From Acanthosepion lycidas (taxonomy: Eukaryota; Mollusca; Cephalopoda; Sepiida; Sepiidae): a DNA stretch of 64,000 nt. Below are positions 10,351 through 20,740 of this stretch, piece after piece (position 1 is the stretch's first letter; each line of letters starts with the position of its first letter). A program made the position numbers and the translations under genes. The notes beneath the pieces were generated by a model, which did not search any database, had not been told where the DNA came from, and saw only the letters and a program-made list of their open reading frames with translations. The DNA is taken from the NCBI GenBank assembly GCA_963932145.1, contig OZ010571.1:109723005-109787004 (forward strand), written 5' to 3'.

Positions 10351-10714
10351 AAAAAGCTATCAACATCCAAATACTTAATTTATTGGCCATAAATTCCAAA
10401 TTCTGTTCATGTTCATATCCTTCCTCTCACTTTCCCAAGGGCAGATCACCTAAAATGTCTTCTGCTTCACCAATAACCAAACAGGTATTCCACTTAACAA
10501 CCCATTCAAGGGCTATATTACCTGTACATTTAATCTTAAGTAAACCGAAATAGATATTTTATGCGTTGCAATTTCACTTTCTGTTACGTGTGGTTTGGGA
10601 CAGTACAGGTAAAAGCAGTTGGTATATTGGAATAGGGAAAGATGCTGTCCAAAAGCTTTAAAATATTAAGAAATCAGAAAATTTCATTAGAAACAAAGAA
10701 AAAAAAAAGTTTTC

Positions 10715-11148
10715 AAATGTTATATATCAATCCTCCTCTATGGCAGTAGATATTGGAAAATTTTCCCACATATAAAGAGGAGTTTTGAGGTAAGTGAAAT
10801 GCCGTTCTAAAAAAAAAGGCTGAGAAGACAATGGATGGTGCATGTGAACAACAAAGAATTCAGGAATATGGGAACAAAAATTATGATTATACTTAGAATC
10901 AGAAAGGAATAATTGAAATTTCTTGGATGCATAATGAGGAAAGAAGGTTTGGTAAATTTGATACTCACAGGAAATTAAAGACAATGAGACAGAAGAGAAA
11001 CAGTGAATAATCTACATAAATTTGTGCAAATAGAACAGAGAAAAATAATAGTAAAATGACAAACATTGCTAAGAGTTAGAATAGATCAGAAGTTGTAGGA
11101 ACCTGTGATCACCCATGTCCAGAAAGGATATGGCATATAAAAAGAGTT
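10715..11148 (+). mobile_element. RTE-type LINE 3' fragment
   Basis: Encodes ILLYGSRYW near its start and KFLGCIMRKEGLVNLILTG at about 10910-10970. It ends with AAAGGATATGGCATATAAAAAG. Stops and frameshifts interrupt the frame. Confidence 0.85.
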
Positions 11149-11149
11149 T

Positions 11150-11595
11150 GACTTCAAGTATTGCCAACTCAGAATAATCTATTTAGAGAACTTATTAGTT
11201 TCTTCCAAATTTTTCCAATTGAATGACTTTCTCATGCTTTTCCACAAAACACAAAGTTTTAAAAAATTATTTTATTACTGATAAATAATTCTTTAGTTTC
11301 TACATTTCATTCAATAAGGGGTAATAGAGAACTTAATTTGAAATCCTCTCTTTCTGGATAAAGAAATAACATCTTTTTCAAATGAATTCTCTGTGTCTTT
11401 AGGGGACAGGCTAAATTTCAAGAGCTGAGTTTAACCTTTAGGATATCATAAGCAATCAATAAAGTTTTGCCAACTTGTTCAGTTTTTAGAATCCACTTTT
11501 TCCCAAAGAAGAATCATTAAGAAATGCATACAATTAACCTTGAATATAATTGCAATGTAACTTATTATATTACTATTATTATAATTATTAATAGG
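11150..11595. other. Stretch without identified features
   Basis: AT-rich sequence with no recognisable frame or repeat. A short trinucleotide-like TATTATTATAATTATTA run directly precedes the SINE. Confidence 0.5.
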
Positions 11596-11990
11596 GGCTT
11601 ACAACCAAATCATGATCACCGAAGTTAAGCAACACAGAGTTTAGTCAGTAACTAGATGGGTGACTGCATGGAAATACCAAGCGCTATAAGCTTGGATATG
11701 CAGGTAGTGCATTGAGTAACAGCTCGAAATTAGCAATCAAAGAACCAAGTTCCAATTCTAGTTAGGTCATTATATTCACCTACAAACAAATACCATTGGG
11801 AAAGGTATGAATCCTCTTCTTCCTCCCCCAAGCTATAAATCAATTAGTAGGACTAGTAGGACTTGTCTCAGTAAATCATTATTATCTTAAAAAAAAATAA
11901 AAAAATTACAATGTAAAAATATTTTCTAGCTTTAAATATCCTGCAAAATGTTGATAAATCATAAAAATTAAATCAATCAATATATTACTA
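11596..11990 (+). mobile_element. 5S rRNA-tRNA composite SINE
   Basis: GGCTTACAACCAAATCATG, then GATCACCGAAGTTAAGCAAC and ACTAGATGGGTGACTGCATG, are 5S-like. About 22 bases of the 5S head (the AAACACCRGTTCTYGT segment) are deleted. The tRNA-like part follows with ACCAAGTTCCAATTCTAG as box B. The body has CATTGGGAAAGGTATGAATC, and the tail ends AAATCAATCAATATAT. Confidence 0.85.
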
Positions 11991-12734
11991 AAGATATGTC
12001 AGCTTATATAATTCATTATTTGTTTTATTAGATTTGGAATATTCATTCCTTCTGGGGTTTTTTCTGTCCTTCCTTCCATGTTGTCATTTATTTCAATATT
12101 CTTGTTTCCATGTCAAAAAAGACAACTTCAAAATGGTTACTAATTCAATCTATATAATTGAAAAAATATCCTGTAAACTGAATTTCTGTGTTCAAGTATT
12201 GTCAATTATTATTATTTTGATTAGTATTTCTTTCATTTTCATTTCAGTTGCTTTTTATCAACAGTTTATACTTTGCTTCTGATCTATGCTGCTTGCTTAA
12301 TGGTTATTAACCTGAGAGCTTTGATAAAAAAATTTGTTTCCAGAATATTTTTAAATGGTGGAGGAGTGTCTTAAGCCAGGAAGACTAGAAATAAGTGTTT
12401 TATACTAATTCATTTATGTGAATTCTAACACTCAGTTTGGGGTAACAATGATTGGTTCCTAGATTGGAAAAGTCATGAATAAAAAGGAACAATTTCTTTG
12501 ATTTACAATAAAATAATTTTATCTTGACCAATATGTATGATGGAAAGTAAAATAGTATAAAATAGAATAGAAAATAGTAATGTCTTCAGTGATTGGTTTA
12601 CGTTTTGAAAATTAGCACACTGTAAGCAAAGAATAAGAGAAAATTAATTTATGGATGATATTAGTAGCAAAAAAAAAAAAAAGGTTTAGAAATCTGCAGT
12701 TCAAACACCAGGACAATATTCAGAAGCATTATAC
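11991..12734. other. Stretch without identified genes
   Basis: The plus-strand frame at 12034-12282 (82 residues, hydrophobic and phenylalanine-rich) looks like translated pyrimidine-rich DNA. There is a poly-A tract at 12670-12682. Nothing else is supported. Confidence 0.5.
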
Positions 12735-13065
12735 TCTTCAGAAAAATCTCTGCTAAGTCTAATACAGAGGAGAACATCACCAAGAACTCTGTGTGCTCCA
12801 TTTATTGTAGTTGTGGCAAAGAATATAAAGGTGGAATAAAGTGTCTAAAAGAGTAAAACTGGAAGAACATTGAAAAGCCATATAGGAGTGAGAGATTGAA
12901 ATCGGGCATGGCTGATCATGTATGGATGGAAAAGGGTTGTTGTCAGTCTCTGTAGAAGAAAGTGAAAATACTGGACAAGAAAGATGCCTGAAAGAATCAC
13001 ATATACTAGCTTATGAGGACCTCCTTAGTAGACCTAGCATAAAAATAAATATATAGGAGCCACTA
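12735..13065 (+). mobile_element. Penelope-like element GIY-YIG endonuclease fragment
   Basis: Broken frames give VCSIYCSCGKEYKGGIK, then KSGMADHVWMEKG, then KVKILDKKDA. This order matches the C-terminal GIY-YIG nuclease of Penelope-like and related retroelements, where a YxIPCxCGxxYIGETGR block is followed by an AEHxWxxGH block and a KVKIIDRE block. The tyrosine of YIG is kept but the following isoleucine-glycine reads as lysine-glycine, and an internal stop is present. It is a dead fragment. The family call rests on motif order remembered from the family, not on a search. Confidence 0.6.
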
Positions 13066-13107
13066 ATAAACAAAGAAAGGGAAATAATAAGCAGCTTTTC
13101 TTTCTTT

Positions 13108-13392
13108 TTATGTGCTGTGTCCTTTCAGAATATAGGTGATCAAGGTTCTCCACTTTCCCCTATCCCTTGTAGCTCTCAAGGAGTTTCATGCCTCTACCAA
13201 CTCCCCCCAGACCATGTTCGGCCATCCACTTGCTTAAGCCTGCCAGGTATGTTATGCATTGCTTTTCCTTGTCTCTTTTTCTCTCTATTCGACCTGTGAG
13301 TATCAGATTCTCCAGGCCCTCCTTTCTCATTATGTGTCCCAGAAATTTCAGCTGCCTCTTCCTTATGTTAAGCATTCATTTCCCTAAAAGGT
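13108..13392 (-). mobile_element. RTE-type LINE 3' fragment
   Basis: The minus-strand frame at 13375-13160 is open for 71 residues: KFLGHIMRKEGLENLILTG, then CITYLAGLSKWMAEHGLGG, then a LLESYKG end. The 3' terminus AAAGGACACAGCACATAAAAA lies at the left. With the copy at 3155 it is among the best preserved members. Confidence 0.88.
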
Positions 13393-13448
13393 AAATATGA
13401 CATAAGATCAGTTTAATGTGGGACACCATGTGGACACTTAACTGCATT

Positions 13449-13536
13449 CACTGAAGTTTTTCCTCTTTTGTCACACAGCTGTCACAAGTTATATTATGAC
13501 AAGCAGCAGCTGTGACAAAAGAGAAAAGCTTCAGTG
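13449..13536. mobile_element. Hairpin inverted repeat (88 bp)
   Basis: The left arm CACTGAAGTTTTTCCTCTTT TGTCACACAGCTG pairs with the right arm CAGCTGTGACAAAAGAGAAA AGCTTCAGTG. Only a few mismatches and small gaps separate them, with a loop of about 22 bases. This could be a small MITE or the remnant termini of a deleted DNA element. No second copy was seen in the window. Confidence 0.6.
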
Positions 13537-13611
13537 AGCACAGTCAAACAAAATAAGCAGCAGCACTCATCAGCAGGTTTAGGGCTTTAACTTCTTCACC
13601 GAGAATTATCC

Positions 13612-13698
13612 TACAGTGCAATAGAATAATAGATTAAAGCATTGATTTGTGAATTAGGTAACAGTAATTGTGAGTTCAATCCCTGGGCCGGGTAGTGA
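13612..13698 (+). mobile_element. SINE family T, tRNA-like head only
   Basis: GTAATTGTGAGTTCAATCCC and TGGGCCGGGTA match the heads at 45345 and 61785, including the box-B-like GAGTTCAATCC. The body is missing, and a mariner transposase fragment begins just after. Confidence 0.65.
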
Positions 13699-13714
13699 TG
13701 AAAAGATCCTGCAA

Positions 13715-14160
13715 TATTTGCTTCATTCAGTGTACGACAAGAGATGAGTTGTGGCAGGACAAATTGTGGATGCTTCCCCATGAGAATGCACCTGCACAAA
13801 ACGCCCTGAGTATTTGGCAGTTACTGGCTGAGAAGAACATTGCTGTGCTGGAATAACTGCCCTATTCACCTGATTTTGCTCCATGACTTTCTTCTTCTCC
13901 CCAAGCTCAAGTGGACCATGAAGGAGAGCCATTTTGAAGGTATAAAGGACATCAAAAGGGGCCATAATGATGTAGTTGAGGGGTATCCAAGAAGAACCCT
14001 TCCAGCGGTGCATAGAAATATAAAGGAGAAAGATGCAAAAGTACATTAGACTTGAGGGGGCATTACTTTGAAGGGGAAATCATGTAGTTTATTGTTTAGA
14101 ATTTAAATGAAGTATTTGTGGCACCAGTCCTGTAACTTTTCAGACAGACCATGTATATTA
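13715..14160 (+). mobile_element. mariner-like transposase C-terminal remnant
   Basis: The frame at about 13757-13850 reads KLWMLPHENAPAQNALSIW then LLAEKNIAVLE. It is followed after a stop by LPYSPDFAP, and in another frame by FLLLPKLKWTMKESHFEGI (13840-14049). This matches the mariner block HDNAPAHTA...YSPDLAPCDFFLFPKLK. The second catalytic aspartate reads as glutamate (HEN), and there is a stop plus a frameshift, so it is inactive. GTAACTTTTCAGACAGACC near 14136-14155 could be its 3' inverted repeat. The 5' half is absent. Confidence 0.75.
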
Positions 14161-15283
14161 TGTATACTTGTTTCTGGAAGCTTACTTCAATTTTCTAAAT
14201 GTAGAATTTTTGACTCTCTTGTCGTATGATCATTCAATCAGGTCTTCTAAAAATTTATGCTTCCAATACTCAATTTAATAAATATGGTATATTGTACATC
14301 TGACCTGAATTCACGGATCACGAAAATGATTACATGCTCAGAGGTAATCAGCTGAAATGTGGCATTTGACAGGACAGTAAAAATAAAACAGAAGACAATT
14401 ATTTAAAACTTATTGAATTGCAAATGAATAAAAAAAAAAAAAGAAAAAAAAAAAAAAAGACAACTGATCAAATTAATTTTGGTTTCAAAATGCAGCAATA
14501 GATAAACCTATAAAAGCAATTAGGTCTGTATTTTTCTTAGTTTCTTTAGATATATGATTTAAAAAACAAAACAAAACAGGGATACACCTTATCATAAAAC
14601 ATGTAAAAAATGTTTCCTAATTTTGGTGCTCAAAAATGTATCATGCAACTGACAGTTGTACTACAAAGCTTACTAAGACCAGAACTTTGAACAATTTTAC
14701 AAGTATTTCCAGTGTCAGTCTACTTTTAAGACGATAGCGAGTGGCTCTATCACTGAGCTCTTATTAAAACAACATTTATTTATTTTGTAAACTATATATA
14801 TATAAAATTCTGGAGCCACCCACTGGATTATAGAATTACTAAGTTTCATACTGTCTTTCTTTGTTTTAATTAACTCCTACTAAACCAGAATGCTGAAACT
14901 ATTTTTTGTGTTGTCAAAAAATACTTGTTACTTTTGTAATGCTTGCTGTAGTAGAGACTTTGTAATCGCAGATACAACTATAGTAACACTTTTGAACAAT
15001 ACTGGTGTCAGACGCCTTTAAATAACACTCACACTAATAGTACTTGCTTAATAATACTCGTTCAAAAAGTAACTACCGAATAGTAATCCATATAGTGATC
15101 ACTTAGACGCCATGCTAATACCCATATATACATTTTCTTTACCTGATTGACTTATTCAAAATGGGATCGCCTGTGTTTATTCTCTGGTGATCTGTGTTTA
15201 AACTCCAGTATCGGCAGCAACTCTTTATTCCTATATAACACTATTTAACTAAACATCCATTTTTTTTCAGAGGGGGATTAATT
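14161..15283. other. Stretch without identified genes
   Basis: Contains an A-rich tract at 14430-14459 and AT-rich filler. No frame, RNA gene or repeat shared with the rest of the window was seen. Confidence 0.5.
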
Positions 15284-15683
15284 TATTAGGTTGGTAGTCA
15301 TTTTATTTTCTTTGTATTTATTTTTTTGTTCTGTGTGCTATCAGGACTTTTATCTGTCAGGTGGAAATTGAGTGGTTTAATTCTGCATGAAAAAGAGTGC
15401 ATCCTTGGAGGAGTTTGACAAGAAGTTTTATTTCATTAGTTCTTTCGTTTATGAGTGATTCTGGCAAGAAAAACATAAAACCTGGCATCAGTCAGCATTA
15501 ATACATTCTGATAACGACTGAAGAATCTATTGAAAGTTCTTCACATAAAAAATTTGGGAGTCTTCCAATGTCATCTTTGGAAGGAAAAAACAGATTAAAA
15601 AAAAAAAAAAAAAAAAATAGTTACCAAAGTTTCCAAATCTATGGACTGAGATATAGCCTTCCCAACATCTACTTCACACACAC

Positions 15684-15685
<2 letters not shown>

Positions 15686-15727
<42 letters not shown>
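15686..15727. repeat. (TA)n microsatellite
   Basis: About 20 TA units between CACACACATT and GTGTGCGTG. The equivalent site at 50470-50567 is mainly (TG)n instead. Confidence 0.95.
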
Positions 15728-15730
<3 letters not shown>

Positions 15731-15915
15731 TGCGTGTTAAACAAAACTGGCATGGTATTATCTAGTTTTTTTTTTTTTTATAATTTTCATTATATGTGAA
15801 CAAATGTTTCTTTTCTGAGCTGAGTGTTAGAATTGTCCAAACATTTGTTGATTTCAAGTGCTTTCTGCAAATTAATGGTCATTTTCAAGGATTTTAATTG
15901 CACATGAATATTATA

Positions 15916-16011
15916 TTAGGTTGGTGCAAAAATAATGACGTAATAATGTCTTTTTTTGACGTATTTTTTAACGTCATAAAACGACATTACGTCATTATTT
16001 TTGCACCAACC
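15916..16011. mobile_element. mariner-type hairpin MITE, form A, copy 1
   Basis: Starts TTAGGTTGGTGCAAAAATAA after a TA dinucleotide (15914-15915) and ends with its reverse complement TTATTTTTGCACCAACC. The interior ATGACGTAATAATG..TGACGT also folds back. The last three bases (TAA) of the right end and the right TA duplication are altered. The terminus equals the start of the human Hsmar1/MADE1 consensus (TTAGGTTGGTGCAAAAGTAA), so this belongs to a mariner lineage with Hsmar1-like ends. Confidence 0.88.
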
Positions 16012-16847
16012 ATAACATTACCATTAGCCAGTAAAGTAGAGAAGGCAAAAAGAGATAAAATTTTAAAGAAACTTTATGTGGTAATGAGTTAATTTTGTTT
16101 GTTTGTATGTCTCATCACCTGTTAATAAATAGTCTTCAGTTTTTTTTCATATACAACTGCAAATAAAATGTTTACATATGGTAAAATGATCTTCAAATTT
16201 ACTTCAGTTTTTAAATATCTTTTCTGATATATATACAAACTAAACAATTCTGATAGCTATACCATATCTACAAGAACGCCATTCAAATATGATTTCCTAA
16301 AAGTTCACATTATAAATAAATATAAAAAGAGAAAAGAATCAGGTTTTGTTTACAGGGTTTAAAAAAAATTTATATCAAAAGTGGGTTAGCGTGAATGTTT
16401 TATATCAATTCTCTTCCTTGCATGAACACACTTTCATTTTATCAGAACAAGCTACAAACTTGTATCTTCTATGCCTATAATTTTGCATTAGATACATGTG
16501 AAAACTATCTAGGGAAATCTAAAGAATACAGAGAGGATATTAAAACTGTAGATATTACTTGAGACATGTTTGTTACTTGGGGCTATTTCAATAAACTGTA
16601 ATTTCCCAGACTATCGCTACAATTCATAAGTAAGAAGTTCAGGTCTACTAGGAATGTAATTACTTTGTCAAGGTCAGTAAAACGGTATAGATATTCAGAA
16701 TATCCTCAAAAAATGGTTAGGATTATTAAAAAGAATTGAAGTATAGCCAAAAAAGAACTGGTGAATGATTTCACAACATAACATCTATCACTGTCTACAG
16801 TAAAAAGTCATTACTTGAAATATATGGAAAAGACTGAGAAGAGTATG
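16012..16847. other. Stretch without identified genes
   Basis: AT-rich DNA with no recognisable frame, RNA gene or recurrent repeat. Confidence 0.5.
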
Positions 16848-17190
16848 ATCAAACTCATGGCCAAATGGATAAAAATATTTTTTAAGCAGATTCAGGTATC
16901 TAGTGGTCATGAGTTCAATTCTTGTGGGGCTCTCCTTCTGGATTCTTCTGGAGGGATTGGCAAAGGAGGAGAAGGGTGTTTTTCTCGTCGGAGTACCAGA
17001 AGCCTTCTCTCCTCCTGTGTGTTCCCAACCACCATAGTGTAACATCTGTTCCATAGTGGGGTAGTAAGACAAGCTATGACCAGCTAAGACCAGCAGCCCG
17101 AGTGAAAACTGAACTTGTGTCACAACCTCAGTGAGATTCAAGGTAAACCTCAAGCTCAATTCTTGAGTTGGATAATACAAGAGTCATACT
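16848..17190 (+). mobile_element. tRNA-headed SINE (family U)
   Basis: ACTCATGGCCAAATGGATAA holds a consensus-like box A (TGGCCAAATGG). GTCATGAGTTCAATTCTTGT holds a box-B-like GAGTTCAATTC about 50 bases later, the spacing of tRNA-derived SINEs with a long variable arm. A GC-richer body follows (GGAGGAGAAGG, CCACCATAGTGTAACATC, CCAGCAGCCCGAGTG) with CTTGTGTCACAACCTC near the end. A similar TTGTGTTACAACCTGATC occurs in the insertion at 30300-30513, so the two may share a domain. Confidence 0.55.
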
Positions 17191-17202
17191 CTTTTTAAGT
17201 AT

Positions 17203-17315
17203 CTTCTTCTGTGTGCTATGTCCCTTCAGAATGTGGGAGACCATGACTCTCCACAATTTCCTATCCCTTGTAGCTCTTAATGAATTATCTCTCTCCTAGT
17301 TCCTGTTCTGTTAGG
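17203..17315 (-). mobile_element. RTE-type LINE, short 3' end
   Basis: CTTCTGTGTGCTATGTCCCT and TCCACAATTTCCTATCCCTT are the reverse complement of the family's 3' end. Only the last 110 bases of the element remain. Confidence 0.8.
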
Positions 17316-18199
17316 CATTAGATTTTTTTAAGGAAAAATTAAATGATAAAGTTATTGTCTAAGCATGAATTTTCTTTCACCTTTTTTTGTCGAGTTTTTT
17401 ATGATCCTTAAATAAGCAGCATGTAAAATATAATAATGTTTTAAGCCCTAAAATAAAAAGCCGAAATAATGATGAAATAAAAGCTATCACATTTTCTTGA
17501 GTATAATACAACAAGTAGCATGCAGAGGGTGCGATAGCTGAGGGTATAGCAGAGAGTGCAATGGTCCTGGGCATCCATATTGGTAGTGAATCCAATCAAA
17601 GAGTGAAATAAAAATTTAGTTTATTTAATTTGAATAAAGTGTTTATTTCATGTTTCATCTGTTTTTACATATTTAAAATGTCTTCCATTCATACATTTCT
17701 CAATAGTAGGCCCTATAGGCCCCCACTACTAGAGCCTTAGGGGCATACAATGAAGGAGTTGGCCCTGAGCATCACCAAACCTCTGCACATCACTGAATAA
17801 ATGTTTTGGTTAAAAATTTCTGAAAGGTTAGAAAATACAACAGATACTTAAAGGCAGCTTCAGAGTATAACAAATAAAACCTTGTGTCTATTATATTGAA
17901 TAGGAACACAGTCATCAAAAGAAACAATGACAATTCCACATCTAAAAAAAATTCAGATCTAAAATGTTATTAGACAAGGCAAAAAGGCCAATTTTTCAAG
18001 TTTAATACATGAAAACTTGCTTAAAGTTTGCAAATGGTAACTTTGACAAAGACCAAAATTTAACTGCCCAAAAAGTGATTTAATGGACAATGTAAGACAA
18101 ATCCAAAGGCACATTTGAATAGCAAAAGGGGCCTTCAAAAAGCTAACTAAAGTATTAAGAAACAGGAAAAAAGTTTGTTAGAAAAAAAATCAACAAAAA
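17316..18199. other. Stretch without identified genes
   Basis: A minus-strand frame of 72 residues (17595-17377) shows a cysteine- and hydrophobic-rich sequence without a recognisable domain. A short palindromic GTAGGCCCTATAGGCCCCCA lies at 17707-17726. No strong feature was found. Confidence 0.45.
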
Positions 18200-18597
18200 G
18201 CAGAAAGCTGAACTCTTACATAGCATCAATCTTCTCATATGGCAGTGAATGCTGGAGAATTTCTTTATAGAAAAAAATTAAGTCAACAGAAGGATGCTGA
18301 GAATACCAGGAATGTAAGTAATGAGGAAGTTTTAAGGAAAATAGGAACAAAAAGGATACTTGTACTTAGAATAAGAGTCGGTTAAAATTTTTAGGGATCA
18401 TAATGAGGAAAGAAGGCTTAAAGAATTTGATACCTAGCAAGAGAAGCTGTGGCAAACAGTGTAACCTATTTAATGAATCTGTGTAAATTGATGGTAAGAC
18501 AGGGAAGAACAGGAATAGTAAGAAAGCAAAAATTGTTAAGAGCTACAAAGGACAGAAAGTTGTGGAGAAACATGATTATGACATATTAAGAAAGGTG
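18200..18597 (+). mobile_element. RTE-type LINE 3' fragment
   Basis: Reads FSYGSECWRIS near 18230, then a decayed block around GGGATCATAATGAGGAAAGA (family HIMRKEG), and ends near 18597. Many small deletions mark it as an older copy. Confidence 0.8.
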
Positions 18598-19019
18598 ATG
18601 AGAATAGAAAACAAGATTCAAACAAATAATGTCACTGAGAAGCTATAAAAACTGCTACAATTAATGTTAAATTTTAAACAGAAAAATTACCAAAACCAAT
18701 AAATGAGAGACTGATAAAGGCTATAGAATAACACAGAGCCAAATATTAACATAAAAAATTAGGTATAATTCATTTGCATAATAACATGAAACAATTCTCG
18801 ATCTGGTCATTAAGTATTAATTTTCTTTTTCAAGAATATTAAAAACTACAACTCAAAGAATTTACTAATGTAAATTTATCCTTAAAATCTGATATTGTTG
18901 TGTTAATCTGTAACAATTTCTGATTTCAGAACTTCATAATAAGGATTCACTTTGAATCTCATTAAAACACAGTGAAGCAATTTTCCCCAATAGAATTCAT
19001 TATTTTCCTTATTTACACA

Positions 19020-19400
19020 TTGTCCTCATCTTTGTTTTTAGCACAACCTTTCAGGCATTGTGCCCTTTGGCCTTCATCAGGTGTATATTGATCCAGGTAA
19101 CCTACAGATAATTCTGAACTGGACACTTTATTTAATCTATGAAAGTAGACTGTTCTCAAGAATCTCTGGATTCTTCATGTATTTGACAATCTGGGTAATG
19201 ATTAATCTATGTGAGTAGATTTTTCTTGTTCTGTTGTCCATGACTCGGGATATCTCACCTTGTTCTTAGTATTGCTCAGTTATTGTTCACCCCTATTTCC
19301 ACTGTGTCTAATTCTGCACTACATAGCCCAGGGATTGAACCCTCAATTACTATGTCACCAAATTCACAATCTCTCTAATCCACTAGATTATTGCCCATAG
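19020..19400 (-). mobile_element. SINE family T
   Basis: The minus strand begins CTATGGGCAATAATCTAGTG and has box-B-like GGGTTCAATCCCTGGGC. The body has ACAATAACTGAGCAATAC, AGATATCCCGAGTCATG and TAAATAAAGTGTCCAG, then CTGATGAAGGCCAAAGGGC. The same order of blocks occurs at 19540-19840 and 61738-62020. Confidence 0.7.
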
Positions 19401-19539
19401 GATATTCCTGAATTTAGCTGCAATTTTCTTAATCCTGAATTTTCATAAGAAATCTGTTATTAATCATGAGTAGCTAGTTTGCTCCAAATTGACTTTTTCA
19501 GTTTCTATCTGAATTTCTGGGCAGAGGATTTATTTAAAC

Positions 19540-19840
19540 TGAAAGTTTTGTCTTCATCTTTGTTGTCACTATCACAGTATTTTGACCATTGTTCCCACTA
19601 TCCTTCATCAGGAGCCTGCCAATTTAGGTAATCTTCAGTGAATTTCAAACTGAACCCTTTATTTAATCTATATGTGTAGTCCATGTCTAAGGATATCTTG
19701 TCTTGTTCAGTTATTGCTTGCCATATTTTCATAATGTCTAATTCCATAATACCCAACAGAGGGACTGTACTCACAAATACTATGCCAACAGAATTCATAG
19801 ATCAACAGCTTAATCTACTACTGTCCTATGTCCAATGTTG
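19540..19840 (-). mobile_element. SINE family T
   Basis: A second minus-strand copy, 140 bases from the first. It shows the tRNA-like head (AATTCTGTTGGCATAG.., box B decayed), AAATAAAGGGTTCAGTTTG, CCTGATGAAGGATAGTGG, and AGTGACAACAAAGATGAAG at the 3' side. Confidence 0.65.
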
Positions 19841-20082
19841 TGATAACAGCAAAGATGACGACAATACTCTGAGCGGAAATAATAAAAATATTGAATTTTC
19901 CAGTGTTGAGCTACAAGAAAAAGACTAGAGTTTCAAAGTTGACTAATCTTTCTTTTTATTAGTTTACCTGTAAATCCTTTCTGAGATTCAGGACCTTCTC
20001 TACGACTTACAAATGATGTAGAGTCGAATAATTTCAAAGACACTTAAGATTTTTCTAACATTATACAGATGTTGAAGGGAAA

Positions 20083-20098
20083 TTTTGCACCAACCTAA
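20083..20098. mobile_element. Lone mariner-type terminus
   Basis: TTTTGCACCAACCTAA followed by TA is the right end of the hairpin MITE family with nothing of the element attached. It is a remnant of a deleted copy. Confidence 0.7.
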
Positions 20099-20367
20099 TA
20101 GAATGACTTACAACTATATGAGCCAGTGAAAATCTATTATTCAGGATTTTTTTTTTTTAAATAAACAATGACATTATTAACTTCAATAATAAAAAACCCA
20201 TTAAAAACAACTGATAAAAATCCATAAAATTAGTGAAAATTTAATAACAAGTAAGAAAATGTAAAATTTTTAATTCATAAAAACTTCAACAAAAGAGTTA
20301 TATTTCATTTGTTTTAATCATATACATTCCACTAATAGGTGAAAAGTATCAACTTTACATATCAAAG

Positions 20368-20740
20368 AGCTTACAGCCAAATCATGTTAAAACACCAGTT
20401 CATGTATGATCACCAAAGTTAAGCAACATTGAACCTGGTCAGTACCTAGATGGGTGACCACTAAATAATGCCAAGTGTGGTAAGCTTGGATGTGCAGATG
20501 GTGTAATAGATAATGACTGGGAATTGTTAATCAGAGATTCAAGTTTCAATTCCAGTTGTGTTTGTCATATTCACTTATGCACAAATACCCTTGGGAGGGG
20601 TATGAATCCACCTCTTCTCCCCTCTCAACTAGTAAATCATTATCTGAAAAAAAAAAAAAAATTCTTACAATCTAAAATTATTCTCTGGTCTTAAATAACC
20701 CACAGAGAGTTGATAAGCCATAGAAAATCAATCAATATAT
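20368..20740 (+). mobile_element. 5S rRNA-tRNA composite SINE, most complete copy
   Basis: Bases 20368-20485 follow 5S rRNA almost throughout: GCTTACAGCCAAATCATG, AAAACACCAGTTCATG, GATCACCAAAGTTAAGCAAC (box A), CTGGTCAGTACCTAGATGGG and TGACC (intermediate element and box C), closing with TGGTAAGCTT. The tRNA-like section (GATGGTGTAATAGATAATGA, then TCAAGTTTCAATTCC) follows directly. The body, a poly-A run (20646-20660) and the tail CTTAAATAACCCACAGAGAG, GTTGATAAGCC and AATCAATCAATATAT complete it. The type III internal promoter elements of the 5S part look intact by eye. Confidence 0.9.

Larger units (their letters stand above)
15286..16011 (+). mobile_element. Composite mariner-end-bounded unit, copy 1 (726 bp)
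   Basis: The left boundary is TATTAGGTTGGTAGTC and the right boundary is a full hairpin MITE ending TTTTTGCACCAACC. The unit therefore starts and ends with mariner-type termini in inverted orientation. The whole interior recurs in reverse orientation at 50204-50950 with few substitutions. It holds a poly-A tract (15598-15617), a CA/TA microsatellite (15677-15730) and no clear gene. The frame at 15568-15765 (MSSLEGKNRLKKK start) is present in both copies but runs into the microsatellite. Confidence 0.75.

Noticed and set aside
12034-12282. Membrane protein of 82 residues
   Set aside because: Hydrophobicity follows from T-rich DNA; no start context or similarity supports a gene.
20368-20485. 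Functional 5S rRNA gene
   Set aside because: The sequence is diverged from 5S, is fused to a tRNA-like section, body and tail, and recurs with the same fusion elsewhere; it is a SINE head. The same applies to 11596, 24112, 25551 and 30065.
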